DNA from: Pseudomonadota bacterium
GTDB lineage: Bacteria; Pseudomonadota; Alphaproteobacteria; Rhizobiales; Kaistiaceae
Assembly: GCA_023392225.1 (NCBI GenBank)
Contig: JAEVZM010000249.1
Location: 1-7,789, forward strand
DNA length: 7,789 nucleotides
Reading direction: 5' to 3'
Shown here: one piece after another, positions 1 to 7,547 of the stretch
Layout: each line of letters begins with the position of its first letter
How positions within the stretch are numbered: position 1 is the first letter of the stretch
The notes under the pieces: generated by a model
The model's input: the letters and a program-made list of their open reading frames with translations, nothing else
The model's database searches: none
What the model was told of the DNA's origin: nothing
Program-made: the position numbers and the translations under genes

Positions 1-13
1 GCCGATGCTACCG

Positions 14-45
14 CAAGCTGTGCCCGACTGCGAAGCCCGAGCTTG
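14..45. repeat. Inverted repeat just beyond the glnS stop
   Basis: CAAGCT at 14-19 pairs with AGCTTG at 40-45, next to the glnS stop codon (46-48). The 20-base interior contains GCCCGA at 22-27, and the second copy at 35-40 runs into the right arm. In the glnS transcript this could form a 6-bp stem with a large loop. There is no T-run in the visible 45 bases, so a role as a terminator is only a guess. Confidence 0.3.
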
Positions 46-1728
<1,683 letters not shown>

Positions 1729-1740
1729 ATGCTCTTCCTG
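1729..1740 (-). promoter_or_regulatory. glnS ribosome binding site
   Basis: On the minus strand this reads CAGGAAGAGCAT followed directly by the ATG at 1728. AGGA sits 7 bases before the start codon, a good Shine-Dalgarno spacing. This site decides in favour of the 1728 start over the TTG at 1782. Confidence 0.65.
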
Positions 1741-1758
1741 GGCGCCGGCGGCGCCGGC
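1741..1758. repeat. Tandem GGCGCCGGC x2 in the glnS leader
   Basis: Two perfect head-to-tail copies of GGCGCCGGC lie directly upstream of the glnS ribosome site. Each copy contains the palindromes GGCGCC and GCCGGC, so the mRNA leader could fold into a stable GC hairpin close to the Shine-Dalgarno sequence. It may also be ordinary GC-rich simple sequence. Confidence 0.5.
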
Positions 1759-1805
1759 TTCTGGTTCGCGCCTATGTGCCAAATCCGCGCGAGAAGGCCA
1801 AGGGT

Positions 1806-2219
1806 TCAGTCCGGCAGGACGGACGCGACGATCTGGCGGCCATGGCGGCGGTAGACGCGAAAGTCACTGTCGGTCGACAGCACGACGGGGTCAGGCAGGA
1901 TCTCCGTCATCCGCACGAGGCAGGCATCGGCGAGGCTCATGGGCACGTCGGCGTACTTGTCCATGAGTGCAAGGACGGTGTCGATCTGCGCGGCGAGGCC
2001 AAAGGAGAGCACAACGCCGCCGCGGCGGACGAGATCCGCGCATTGCCTCGTCCCGTCCCGGCCGAGAAGGTAGAACACTTCAGACAGGACCGCATCACAC
2101 GTCGCCCACGGTGGCGGATGCCGCCTCGCCGCCTCCGCTGCCCAGCGATGATGGCGATCGTCCCTGTCGAGGAGGGCGACGAGGAAGCCCGCGTCAGCGA
2201 GGCGAGCGCTTCCGGCCAT
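1806..2219 (-). CDS. VapC-like PIN-domain ribonuclease toxin
   Basis: This is probably the toxin of a type II toxin-antitoxin pair: a small metal-dependent RNase that the neighbouring antitoxin neutralises. The 137-residue protein is a single PIN domain of usual length. The expected acidic residues are visible: D9 in LADAGFLVALLDRDD, E47 in DAVLSEVFYLL, D98 in SLADACLVRM, and D117 with D119 in VLSTDSDF. The active site therefore looks intact. The ATG at 2219 lies inside the end of the antitoxin gene (26-bp overlap), so the two are likely translationally coupled, with antitoxin first. The RNA target cannot be read from the sequence. Characterised VapC enzymes often cut tRNA or rRNA. glnS follows after 77 bp on the same strand and may share the transcript. 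Confidence 0.87.
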   Translation of the reverse strand: MAGSARLADAGFLVALLDRDDRHHRWAAEAARRHPPPWATCDAVLSEVFYLLGRDGTRQCADLVRRGGVVLSFGLAAQIDTVLALMDKYADVPMSLADACLVRMTEILPDPVVLSTDSDFRVYRRHGRQIVASVLPD

Positions 2220-2454
2220 AGCCCCATTCGCGAAGGTAGTGCTTCTTGCGCGCGCTCAAATCAGGCGGGCCGCCCTCCACAGAACCGATCAGGTCGCGGA
2301 TCGCGGCCAGCGGATCGGCCTCGCCGGCGGCCGGAGCGTCCGGCCGGGCCAGCCGTTCGCGCGCGACATCCGACTTCGATACGCCACGCGCCCGCGCCGT
2401 GGCATCGATCTCGGCGGCGACGGAATCGGGGATGCGAACGACGAGCGTCTTCAT
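2194..2454 (-). CDS. Ribbon-helix-helix (CopG-type) antitoxin
   Basis: This 86-residue protein likely binds and inhibits the PIN toxin encoded next to it and represses its own promoter. Residues 1-10 (MKTLVVRIPD) form the beta strand that enters the DNA major groove in ribbon-helix-helix dimers. Two helices follow, SVAAEIDATARARG (11-24) and, after the VSKSD turn, SDVARERLA (28-36). The C-terminal part, DPLAAIRDLIGSVEG then DLSARKKHYLREWGYGRKR, resembles tails of other CopG-type partners of PIN toxins and is the likely toxin-binding arm. I chose the ATG at 2454 because the domain starts there. A GTG at 2514 is in frame, but its extra 20 residues do not resemble the family. No strong Shine-Dalgarno sequence is visible, so translation could be leaderless or nearly so. 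Confidence 0.85.
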   Translation of the reverse strand: MKTLVVRIPDSVAAEIDATARARGVSKSDVARERLARPDAPAAGEADPLAAIRDLIGSVEGGPPDLSARKKHYLREWGYGRKRSPR

Positions 2455-2463
2455 GGCGGAAAA

Positions 2464-2494
2464 TGTAATACGCAGGCGGCACGGCTGCAATACA
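2464..2494. promoter_or_regulatory. Possible antitoxin operator / promoter region
   Basis: This 31-bp segment starts with TGTA and ends with TACA, and has partly matching inner flanks (CGCAG against CTGCA). Read on the minus strand it also holds two direct copies, GTATTGCA and GTATTACA, whose starts are 22 bp apart, about two helical turns. It ends 9 bp upstream of the antitoxin ATG. Ribbon-helix-helix antitoxins usually bind paired short repeats at their own promoter, so this is the natural candidate. On the same strand TTGCAG, 17 bases, then TACATT is a weak promoter-like pair. The function is inferred from position and repeat structure. Confidence 0.4.
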
Positions 2495-2508
2495 ACCCGC
2501 ATCCGGAC

Positions 2509-2539
2509 TTGCACGCTGCCGGCCGCACCGTGCTAAACG
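2509..2539 (+). promoter_or_regulatory. Putative gltX promoter
   Basis: TTGCACGC at 2509-2516 and GCTAAACG at 2532-2539 resemble the alphaproteobacterial housekeeping pattern TTGACG followed by GCTANA, as described in Caulobacter. TTGCAC to GCTAAA is 17 bases. The predicted start of transcription leaves a leader of about 20 bases. The leader includes the purine-rich GAGAGAGA at 2555-2562, a likely ribosome site for the ATG at 2567. Confidence 0.45.
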
Positions 2540-2566
2540 AGCCGCGAGACAGACGAGAGAGACGTA

Positions 2567-3988
2567 ATGCCGCCCGTCGTGACCCGCTTCGCCCCCTCGC
2601 CCACCGGCTACCTCCATATCGGCGGGGCCCGGACGGCGCTGTTCAATTGGCTCTACGCCAAGCATACCGGCGGCACGATGCTGCTCCGCATCGAGGACAC
2701 CGACCGCGAGCGCTCGACCGAGCCGGCGATCGCGGCGATCCTCGACGGGCTCAAGTGGCTCGGGCTCGACTGGGACGGCGAGCCGATCTACCAGTTCGCC
2801 CGCGCCGACCGCCATCGCGCGGTGGCCGACGACCTGGTCCGCGCCGGCAAGGCCTACTATGCCTACGACACGGCGGAGGAGCTGAACGAGGCCCGCGCCA
2901 AGGCGCGCGCCGCTGGCGGCTTCGCCCGTTACGACGGCAAGTGGCGGGACCGCGATCCGGCGGAGGCGCCCGCGGGCATTGCCCCGGTGGTCCGCATCAA
3001 GGCGCCGCTCGAGGGCGAGACGGTGATCGAGGACGGGGTGCAGGGCCGCGTCGCCTTCCCCAACAAGGACCTCGACGACTTCATCATCCTGCGCTCCGAC
3101 GGCACGCCCACCTACATGCTCGCCGTGGTGGTCGACGACCACGACATGGGCGTGACCCAGATCATCCGCGGCGACGACCACCTGACCAACGGCGCCCGGC
3201 AGAAGATCCTCTACGAGGCGGCCGGCTGGGACGTGCCGGCGATGGCCCATATCCCGCTGATCCATGGGCCGGACGGGGCCAAGCTCTCCAAGCGCCACGG
3301 CGCGCTCGGCGTCGATGCCTACCGGGCCATGGGCTACCTGCCCGAGGCGATGCGGAACTACCTCGTCCGCCTCGGCTGGAGCCACGGCGACGCCGAGATC
3401 ATGTCGAGCGACGAGATGATCGCCTGGTTCGACATCCCGGGCATCAACAAGGCGGCGGCGCGCTTCGACTTCCAGAAGCTAGAGAGCATCAACGCCCACT
3501 ATCTCCGCCAGCTGCCGGACGAGATGCTGCTCGCCACCTTCCTCGATTCGCTCCACCTCCTCCCCGAGGGCAGCGCCTTCGCGGCCTCCCTCGACGACCG
3601 GCGGCGCGAGCAGCTCCGCCTGGCGCTGCCGCTCCTGAAAGAGCGTGCCAAGACGCTTCGCGACCTGATCGACGGCGCCGGCTTCATCACCGCTGCCCGG
3701 CCGCTGGCGCTCGACGAGGCCGGCGCGGCGCTCCTCGCCAAGGACGGCGCCCGGACGGCCCTCGCCGGCCTCCTGCCGGTGCTCGAGGCCGAGGCCGACT
3801 GGTCGACGGCAACGCTCGAGGCCGCGGTCAAGGCCCATGCCGCAGCCGCCGGCCTGAAGCTCGGCGCCCTCGCCCAGCCGCTCCGGGCGGCGCTCACCGG
3901 CCGTGCCGCCTCCCCGGGCATCTTCGACGTGCTCGCAATCCTCGGTCGCGACGAGAGCCTCGCCCGGATCCGCGACCAGGCTGCCTGA
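2567..3988 (+). CDS. gltX: Glutamyl-tRNA synthetase (GluRS)
   Basis: This cytoplasmic class Ib synthetase attaches glutamate to tRNA-Glu. Its 473 residues match the usual length. The N-terminus (residues 5-20) reads VTRFAPSPTGYLHIGG and carries the HIGH-type motif as HIGG (17-20). LRIEDTDRERS follows (40-50), and the KMSKS-type loop is KLSKRHG (239-245). The C-terminal anticodon-binding domain ends with GRAASPGIFDVLAILGRDESLARI, typical of the family. The protein contains no cysteine. The four zinc ligands of the E. coli enzyme (C98, C100, C125, H127) align by eye with A99, D101, W126 and D128, so this is a zinc-free variant. The ATG at 2567 follows a purine-rich stretch. The gene is divergent from the antitoxin gene. 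Since glnS is present, this enzyme may be discriminating (tRNA-Glu only), but that cannot be told here. Confidence 0.96.
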   Translation: MPPVVTRFAPSPTGYLHIGGARTALFNWLYAKHTGGTMLLRIEDTDRERSTEPAIAAILDGLKWLGLDWDGEPIYQFARADRHRAVADDLVRAGKAYYAYDTAEELNEARAKARAAGGFARYDGKWRDRDPAEAPAGIAPVVRIKAPLEGETVIEDGVQGRVAFPNKDLDDFIILRSDGTPTYMLAVVVDDHDMGVTQIIRGDDHLTNGARQKILYEAAGWDVPAMAHIPLIHGPDGAKLSKRHGALGVDAYRAMGYLPEAMRNYLVRLGWSHGDAEIMSSDEMIAWFDIPGINKAAARFDFQKLESINAHYLRQLPDEMLLATFLDSLHLLPEGSAFAASLDDRRREQLRLALPLLKERAKTLRDLIDGAGFITAARPLALDEAGAALLAKDGARTALAGLLPVLEAEADWSTATLEAAVKAHAAAAGLKLGALAQPLRAALTGRAASPGIFDVLAILGRDESLARIRDQAA

Positions 3989-4003
3989 GGCGACCGCGTC
4001 GCC
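3989..4003 (+). terminator. Small hairpin after gltX
   Basis: GGCGAC (3989-3994) and GTCGCC (3998-4003) form a perfect 6-bp stem with a 3-base CGC loop, starting at the base after the gltX stop. No T-run follows, so it may protect the 3' end or act as a weak terminator. A second short stem, ACAAG/CTTGT at 4025-4039, lies a little downstream. Confidence 0.35.
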
Positions 4004-4097
4004 GGAGCGTGTGTGTCCGTTGTCACAAGCAGGACTTGTCGAGCACCGTACGATCGGTTGGAATACAGCGCAGCGCCGTCGACCAAGTCCCATGAGC

Positions 4098-4107
4098 ATG
4101 ACGTCAT
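4098..4107. promoter_or_regulatory. 10-bp palindrome ATGACGTCAT
   Basis: This is a perfect palindrome in the spacer between gltX and the glycosyltransferase gene, 93 bp before the latter's ATG. It could be a binding site for a dimeric regulator. A single 10-bp palindrome can also arise by chance, and no clear promoter is visible beside it. Confidence 0.25.
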
Positions 4108-4116
4108 CACGATTCG

Positions 4117-4178
4117 CCTCTCCTGCCAGCCCCCGCAGCGAGCCGCAGAAAGCCGAGACCGGCCCCTCTCCCGCCAGC
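4117..4178. repeat. Imperfect 14-bp direct repeat
   Basis: CCTCTCCTGCCAGC at 4117-4130 recurs as CCTCTCCCGCCAGC at 4165-4178, with 13 of 14 bases identical and starts 48 bp apart. The pair lies just before the glycosyltransferase start. It could be a small duplication at an insertion junction. No transposon ends are visible around it. Confidence 0.4.
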
Positions 4179-4200
4179 GAGGCGACGTGAAGCCGGGCCG

Positions 4201-5136
4201 ATGACTGCCGAGGGAATTGCGCCGCAGCCCATCCAGCCTGCCGACGCCACGCAGGCGCCCGAGCTTGCGGGGATCGTTCTCGCCCTCGGGGCGCCGGACG
4301 AGGCGATCGATGCCGTCCGCTCGCTGCTGGCGCAGGACCCGCCGGTCGAGGTCGTGGTGGTCAACTCGGCCGGTGGCGGCATGGCGGAGAAGCTCCGGAA
4401 GGCGGGGATCGACGTGCCGGTGATCGAGCGTGCCGAGCGGCTCTATGTCGGGGCCGCCCGCAACCTCGGCATCGCGGCGACCCGGGCGCCCTATGTCGGC
4501 TTCCTCGCCGCCGACTGTCGCGCCGCGCCCGGCTGGAGCCGCTACCGCATCGAGGCGCACCGCGCCGGCGCGGCGACGGTGGCCAGTGCCGTGGTCCCCT
4601 CCCATCCGCGCAACCCGTTTGCCTGGGCGTCGCATCTCGCGCTCTATCGCCGGCGGCTGCCAAAGATCGGCCCGAAGCGCGCCGCGCTGTACGGCGCCTC
4701 CTACGACCGCGCCCTGTTCGATGAGTACGGCCTGTTCCGCGGCGACCTCCGGGTCGGCGAGGACACCGAGTTCCATGCCCGGCTGCGCGCCGAGCATGCC
4801 CCGGTCTGGAATCCAAAGGTGCGGGCCATCCACAACAGCCCGACATCCTTCACCGCCCTGATCGCGGACCAGTACGGACGCGGACAGCGGGCCTCGGACT
4901 CGAGCTGGATCGTGTCCGGCAAGCGGATCCCCTATGGTCCGCGCTGGGCCTACATCCAGGTCCGGATCACGATCCGCTTGCCGCGCCGCGTCACGGGACG
5001 ACGGAACCGCTGGGCCGTGCGGACCGCATGGCTGCTCTTGCCGCTCGCGGTGGCGGCCTATGCCCTCGGAGGCGCGCAGGCCAACCGCCGGCGCGACCGC
5101 CAGGCGCGCGCGACGCCGGAGGACGACGCCCCGTGA
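4201..5136 (+). CDS. Family 2-like glycosyltransferase with C-terminal membrane segment
   Basis: This is probably a GT-A fold enzyme that moves a sugar from a nucleotide donor to a cell-surface glycan or lipid; substrate unknown. Its 311 residues begin with a Rossmann-like half: GIVLALGAPDEAIDAVRSLL (24-43), EVVVVNSAGGG (50-60) and YVGAARNLGIAATRAPYVGFLAADC (82-106). The last resembles the family 2 stretch leading to the metal-binding DXD, but here the site reads AADC rather than DXD. GEDTEFHARL (186-195) matches the family's ED acceptor-site motif. A hydrophobic stretch near 277-292 (WLLLPLAVAAYALGGA), followed by a basic, charged tail, suggests a membrane anchor. The ATG at 4201 has no strong Shine-Dalgarno sequence, so the exact start is less sure. 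The next gene overlaps by 4 bp. The family is fairly sure; the specific role is not known. Confidence 0.8.
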   Translation: MTAEGIAPQPIQPADATQAPELAGIVLALGAPDEAIDAVRSLLAQDPPVEVVVVNSAGGGMAEKLRKAGIDVPVIERAERLYVGAARNLGIAATRAPYVGFLAADCRAAPGWSRYRIEAHRAGAATVASAVVPSHPRNPFAWASHLALYRRRLPKIGPKRAALYGASYDRALFDEYGLFRGDLRVGEDTEFHARLRAEHAPVWNPKVRAIHNSPTSFTALIADQYGRGQRASDSSWIVSGKRIPYGPRWAYIQVRITIRLPRRVTGRRNRWAVRTAWLLLPLAVAAYALGGAQANRRRDRQARATPEDDAP

Positions 5137-5876
5137 TCACGACCGAGCTGTTCGGACTCCGGCCGCGACTGGGGCGGCTGATCGGCCGGCGTCCGCGCGT
5201 GGTCGCGGCCTTCTCGTTCCGCTACGACGCCCATCTCGTCCCCGACCTCCTCGACAACCTCCGGCCGATCGTCGACGGCTATGCGGCCTTCGACGACCGC
5301 AAGGCCACCGAGCTGTTCAGCGACGAGCCGGCGCGGCGCCAGGCGCTCGTTGCGGCGGTGCGCGCCATGGGGGCGCGCTGGGTGCTGTTCATCGATCCGG
5401 ACGAGCGCCACGAGGTCGCGCTCGCCGACCGCATCCGCGAGCTCACCGCCGTCCGCAAGCCGGTGGTCTGGGGATTCCACTATCGCGAGCTCTACACGCC
5501 CGACTCCTACCGTGTCGACGGGCTCTGGGGCACCAAGCATCGCTACCCGCTGTTTCCACTTCGCGACGACCAGGTCTTCGACGATTCGCCGCTGCACGGG
5601 CCGCACCACCCGAGGAACTACAAGCGCAGGTTCACCGGCCTCAACATCTACCACCTCCGGCCGATCGTGCGGGAACGGCGCGTGGCGCGGCGCGATCTCT
5701 ACAAGCTGCTCGATCCAGGCTCGGCCTACCAGGCGGTCGGCTACGACTATCTCGCCGACGACGAGGGACTACGCCTCGAGCCGATTCCGGCCGGTCGCGA
5801 GTACCGCCCGGAGCACCGGGAGGACGGCCAGCTGTGGGCCGCCTCGCTCGATCCCGCGAGCGAACCGGGTGAATAG
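5133..5876 (+). CDS. Glycosyltransferase family 2-like protein
   Basis: This is a predicted 247-residue glycosyltransferase-like protein of unknown substrate. The main support is ALVAAVRAMGARWVLFIDPDERHE (71-94), which has the hydrophobic strand and D-x-D-E motif (D88, D90, E91) of short GT-A enzymes. An N-terminal strand, RVVAAFSFRYDAHLVPDLLDNL (22-43), resembles the opening of family 2 proteins. The second half contains HYREL, LWGTKHRYPLFP and TGLNIYHLRPI and is rich in H, R and Y, as acceptor domains often are. No signal peptide or membrane helix is visible. I chose the GTG at 5133, which forms a GTGA overlap with the previous stop and has GGAGG at 5118-5122. The frame is open to 5028, but that part would be R- and P-rich and overlap the previous gene's membrane segment. 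The 7-bp stem at 5844-5863 lies near the stop. Confidence 0.72.
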   Translation: MITTELFGLRPRLGRLIGRRPRVVAAFSFRYDAHLVPDLLDNLRPIVDGYAAFDDRKATELFSDEPARRQALVAAVRAMGARWVLFIDPDERHEVALADRIRELTAVRKPVVWGFHYRELYTPDSYRVDGLWGTKHRYPLFPLRDDQVFDDSPLHGPHHPRNYKRRFTGLNIYHLRPIVRERRVARRDLYKLLDPGSAYQAVGYDYLADDEGLRLEPIPAGREYRPEHREDGQLWAASLDPASEPGE

Positions 5877-5906
5877 GCCACCCCTATCCGCCGCAGCCCG
5901 CCGTGA

Positions 5907-5934
5907 TGGACTTAGTGCGTCGCAGCAATATAAT
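5907..5934 (+). promoter_or_regulatory. gltA promoter
   Basis: TGGACT (5907-5912, 4 of 6 to TTGACA) and a perfect TATAAT (5929-5934) are separated by 16 bases. In DNA this GC-rich a consensus -10 is notable. Transcription would start near 5941 and leave a leader of about 38 bases. The leader includes GCGAGG at 5965-5970, 8 bases before the gltA ATG. It indicates that gltA is transcribed separately from the glycosyltransferase genes. Confidence 0.65.
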
Positions 5935-5978
5935 GCGCGCCAACCTACCCACCCTTAAATTGCAGCGAGGTTTGAGCC

Positions 5979-7331
5979 ATGGCCAACGCATCGACAATGG
6001 AGGCCGGGACGGCCGCTCAGGACGAGGCGAAGCCGGCTGGACCGGATACCGCGGTCCTCTCGGTCGACAAGACCGCTCCGGTCGACCTGACCGTCAAACA
6101 CGGCACGCTCGGTCCCTCCGTCATCGACATCGCGCCGCTCTACCGTGACACCGGGATGTTCACCTACGACCCGGGCTTCACCTCGACGGCGTCATGCGAA
6201 TCCAAGATCACCTATATCGATGGCGACAAGGGCATCCTGCTCTATCGCGGCTACCCGATCGACCAGCTCGCCGAGCACGGCGACTTCCTCGAGACCTGCT
6301 ACCTGCTGCTCTATGGCGAGCTGCCGACGCCGTCCCAGAAGGCAGACTTCGACCATCGCGTCACCTATCACACGATGGTCCACGAGCAGATGAACCGGTT
6401 CTTCACCGGCTTCCGCCGCGACGCCCACCCGATGGCGATCATGTGCGGCGTGGTCGGCGCCATGTCGGCCTTCTATCACGACTCGACCGACATCTCGGAC
6501 CCGTACCAGCGGATGGTCGCCTCGCTCCGGATGATCGCCAAGATGCCGACGATCGCGGCGATGGCGTTCAAGTACCATGTCGGCCAGCCGTTCGTTTATC
6601 CGCTCAACGCACTCGACTACGCCTCGAATTTCCTGCGCATGTGCTTCGCCGTGCCCTGCGAGGAATACAAGGTGAACCCGGTCCTGGCGCGGGCCATGGA
6701 CCGCATCTTCATCCTCCACGCCGACCACGAGCAGAACGCCTCGACCTCGACGGTGCGGCTCGCCGGCTCCTCGGGCGCCAATCCGTTCGCCTGCATCGCC
6801 GCCGGCATCGCATGCCTCTGGGGGCCCGCCCATGGCGGCGCCAACGAGGCGGCGCTCAACATGCTCCAGGAGATCGGCACCGCCGACCGCATCCCGGAGT
6901 TCATCGCGCGCGCCAAGGACAAGAACGACCCCTTCCGCCTGATGGGCTTCGGCCACCGGGTCTACAAGAACTACGACCCGCGCGCGAAGATCATGCAGAA
7001 GACCTGCCACGAGGTGCTGACCGAGCTCGGCATCCAGGACGATCCGCTGCTCGAGGTGGCGCTGGAGCTCGAGCGCATCGCGCTCACCGACGAGTACTTC
7101 ATCGAGAAGAAGCTCTACCCGAACATCGACTTCTACTCGGGCATCACGCTGAAGGCGCTCGGCTTCCCGACGACCATGTTCACGGTCCTCTTCGCGGTCG
7201 CCCGCACCGTCGGCTGGATCGCGCAGTGGAAGGAGATGGTCGAGGATCCGTCGCAGAAGATCGGCCGGCCGCGCCAGCTCTATACCGGCGAGCCCCGCCG
7301 CGACTACATCCCGGTGTCGAAGCGGAAGTAA
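5979..7331 (+). CDS. gltA: Citrate synthase (type II, bacterial hexameric class)
   Basis: This cytoplasmic enzyme condenses oxaloacetate with acetyl-CoA to give citrate, the entry step of the TCA cycle. The 450-residue sequence is very close to E. coli-type GltA. The catalytic residues are visible: H285 in WGPAHGGANEAAL (E. coli H264), H326 in MGFGHRVYKNYDPRA (H305) and D384 in NIDFYSGI (D362). The conserved HADHEQNASTSTVR stretch lies at 247-260 and SSGANPFACIAAG at 264-276. The protein is about 20 residues longer than the E. coli enzyme (427) because of an A-, E- and D-rich N-terminal tail (1-25) that is probably unstructured. The ATG at 5979 has GCGAGG 8 bases upstream. A second ATG at 5997 would remove six residues but has no better ribosome site. 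It has its own promoter and a terminator. Confidence 0.97.
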   Translation: MANASTMEAGTAAQDEAKPAGPDTAVLSVDKTAPVDLTVKHGTLGPSVIDIAPLYRDTGMFTYDPGFTSTASCESKITYIDGDKGILLYRGYPIDQLAEHGDFLETCYLLLYGELPTPSQKADFDHRVTYHTMVHEQMNRFFTGFRRDAHPMAIMCGVVGAMSAFYHDSTDISDPYQRMVASLRMIAKMPTIAAMAFKYHVGQPFVYPLNALDYASNFLRMCFAVPCEEYKVNPVLARAMDRIFILHADHEQNASTSTVRLAGSSGANPFACIAAGIACLWGPAHGGANEAALNMLQEIGTADRIPEFIARAKDKNDPFRLMGFGHRVYKNYDPRAKIMQKTCHEVLTELGIQDDPLLEVALELERIALTDEYFIEKKLYPNIDFYSGITLKALGFPTTMFTVLFAVARTVGWIAQWKEMVEDPSQKIGRPRQLYTGEPRRDYIPVSKRK

Positions 7332-7357
7332 GCTCCCGCGGGTTCACGCCTGCCAGA

Positions 7358-7384
7358 GGGCCGGGGCTCAGCTCCGGCCCTTTC
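7358..7384 (+). terminator. Rho-independent terminator of gltA
   Basis: GGGCCGG (7358-7364) pairs with CCGGCCC (7374-7380), and GC/GC pairs with a G-T wobble extend the stem inward to a TCA loop. TTTC follows at once. It sits 26 bases after the gltA stop codon. Confidence 0.8.
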
Positions 7385-7390
7385 TGCATC

Positions 7391-7421
7391 CGGGTCGTCG
7401 ACCCGCCAAACGGTCGCACCG
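7391..7421. repeat. Two further small inverted repeats
   Basis: CGGGTC (7391-7396) and GACCCG (7400-7405) form a 6-bp stem around GTC. CGGT (7411-7414) and ACCG (7418-7421) form a 4-bp stem around CGC. They follow the gltA terminator directly. They may be reserve terminator or leader structures, or an operator for the next gene. Confidence 0.35.
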
Positions 7422-7424
7422 GTC

Positions 7425-7453
7425 TTTTCAGGTCGGCCGGCAAACCCTATGTT
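7425..7453 (+). promoter_or_regulatory. Possible promoter of the ABC-F gene
   Basis: TTTTCA (7425-7430) and TATGTT (7448-7453) each match the sigma-70 consensus at 4 of 6 positions, with a 17-base spacer. They lie after the gltA terminator and about 95 bases before the ABC-F start, which would leave a leader of roughly 85 bases. Confidence 0.35.
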
Positions 7454-7547
7454 CCCCCGCGTTACCCGACCTCAAGAGACCTTCGGACAATGGACCTGCA
7501 CCTCGCCGCCTTCACCCCTTCGGTAACGCTGCGAGCCGTCCTGTCCC

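Noticed and set aside
1..45. The end of another gene at the left edge
   Set aside because: Too little sequence is present to support coding on either strand.
1729..1782. A longer glnS starting at TTG 1782
   Set aside because: The extra residues are low-complexity and not found in GlnRS, while the ATG at 1728 has a good ribosome site.
2455..2514. A longer antitoxin starting at GTG 2514
   Set aside because: It would translate the probable operator, and the added residues do not resemble ribbon-helix-helix proteins, which begin at MKTLVVRIPD.
2239..4095. A 618-codon plus-strand frame overlapping the antitoxin and gltX genes
   Set aside because: It is an R- and P-rich shadow of gltX in another frame with no recognisable domain.
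4013..4204. A 63-codon frame ending in an ATGA overlap with the glycosyltransferase start
   Set aside because: The overlap looks operon-like, but the product shows no domain, starts at GTG without a ribosome site and has unremarkable composition.
3499..4833. A 444-codon minus-strand frame across gltX, the spacer and the glycosyltransferase gene
   Set aside because: Its composition is that of a codon-position shadow, and it crosses two supported genes on the other strand.
5028..5132. A longer second glycosyltransferase starting at ATG 5028
   Set aside because: It would overlap the upstream gene by over 100 bp with an R- and P-rich segment. The GTG at 5133 has GGAGG upstream and a 4-bp overlap typical of coupled genes.
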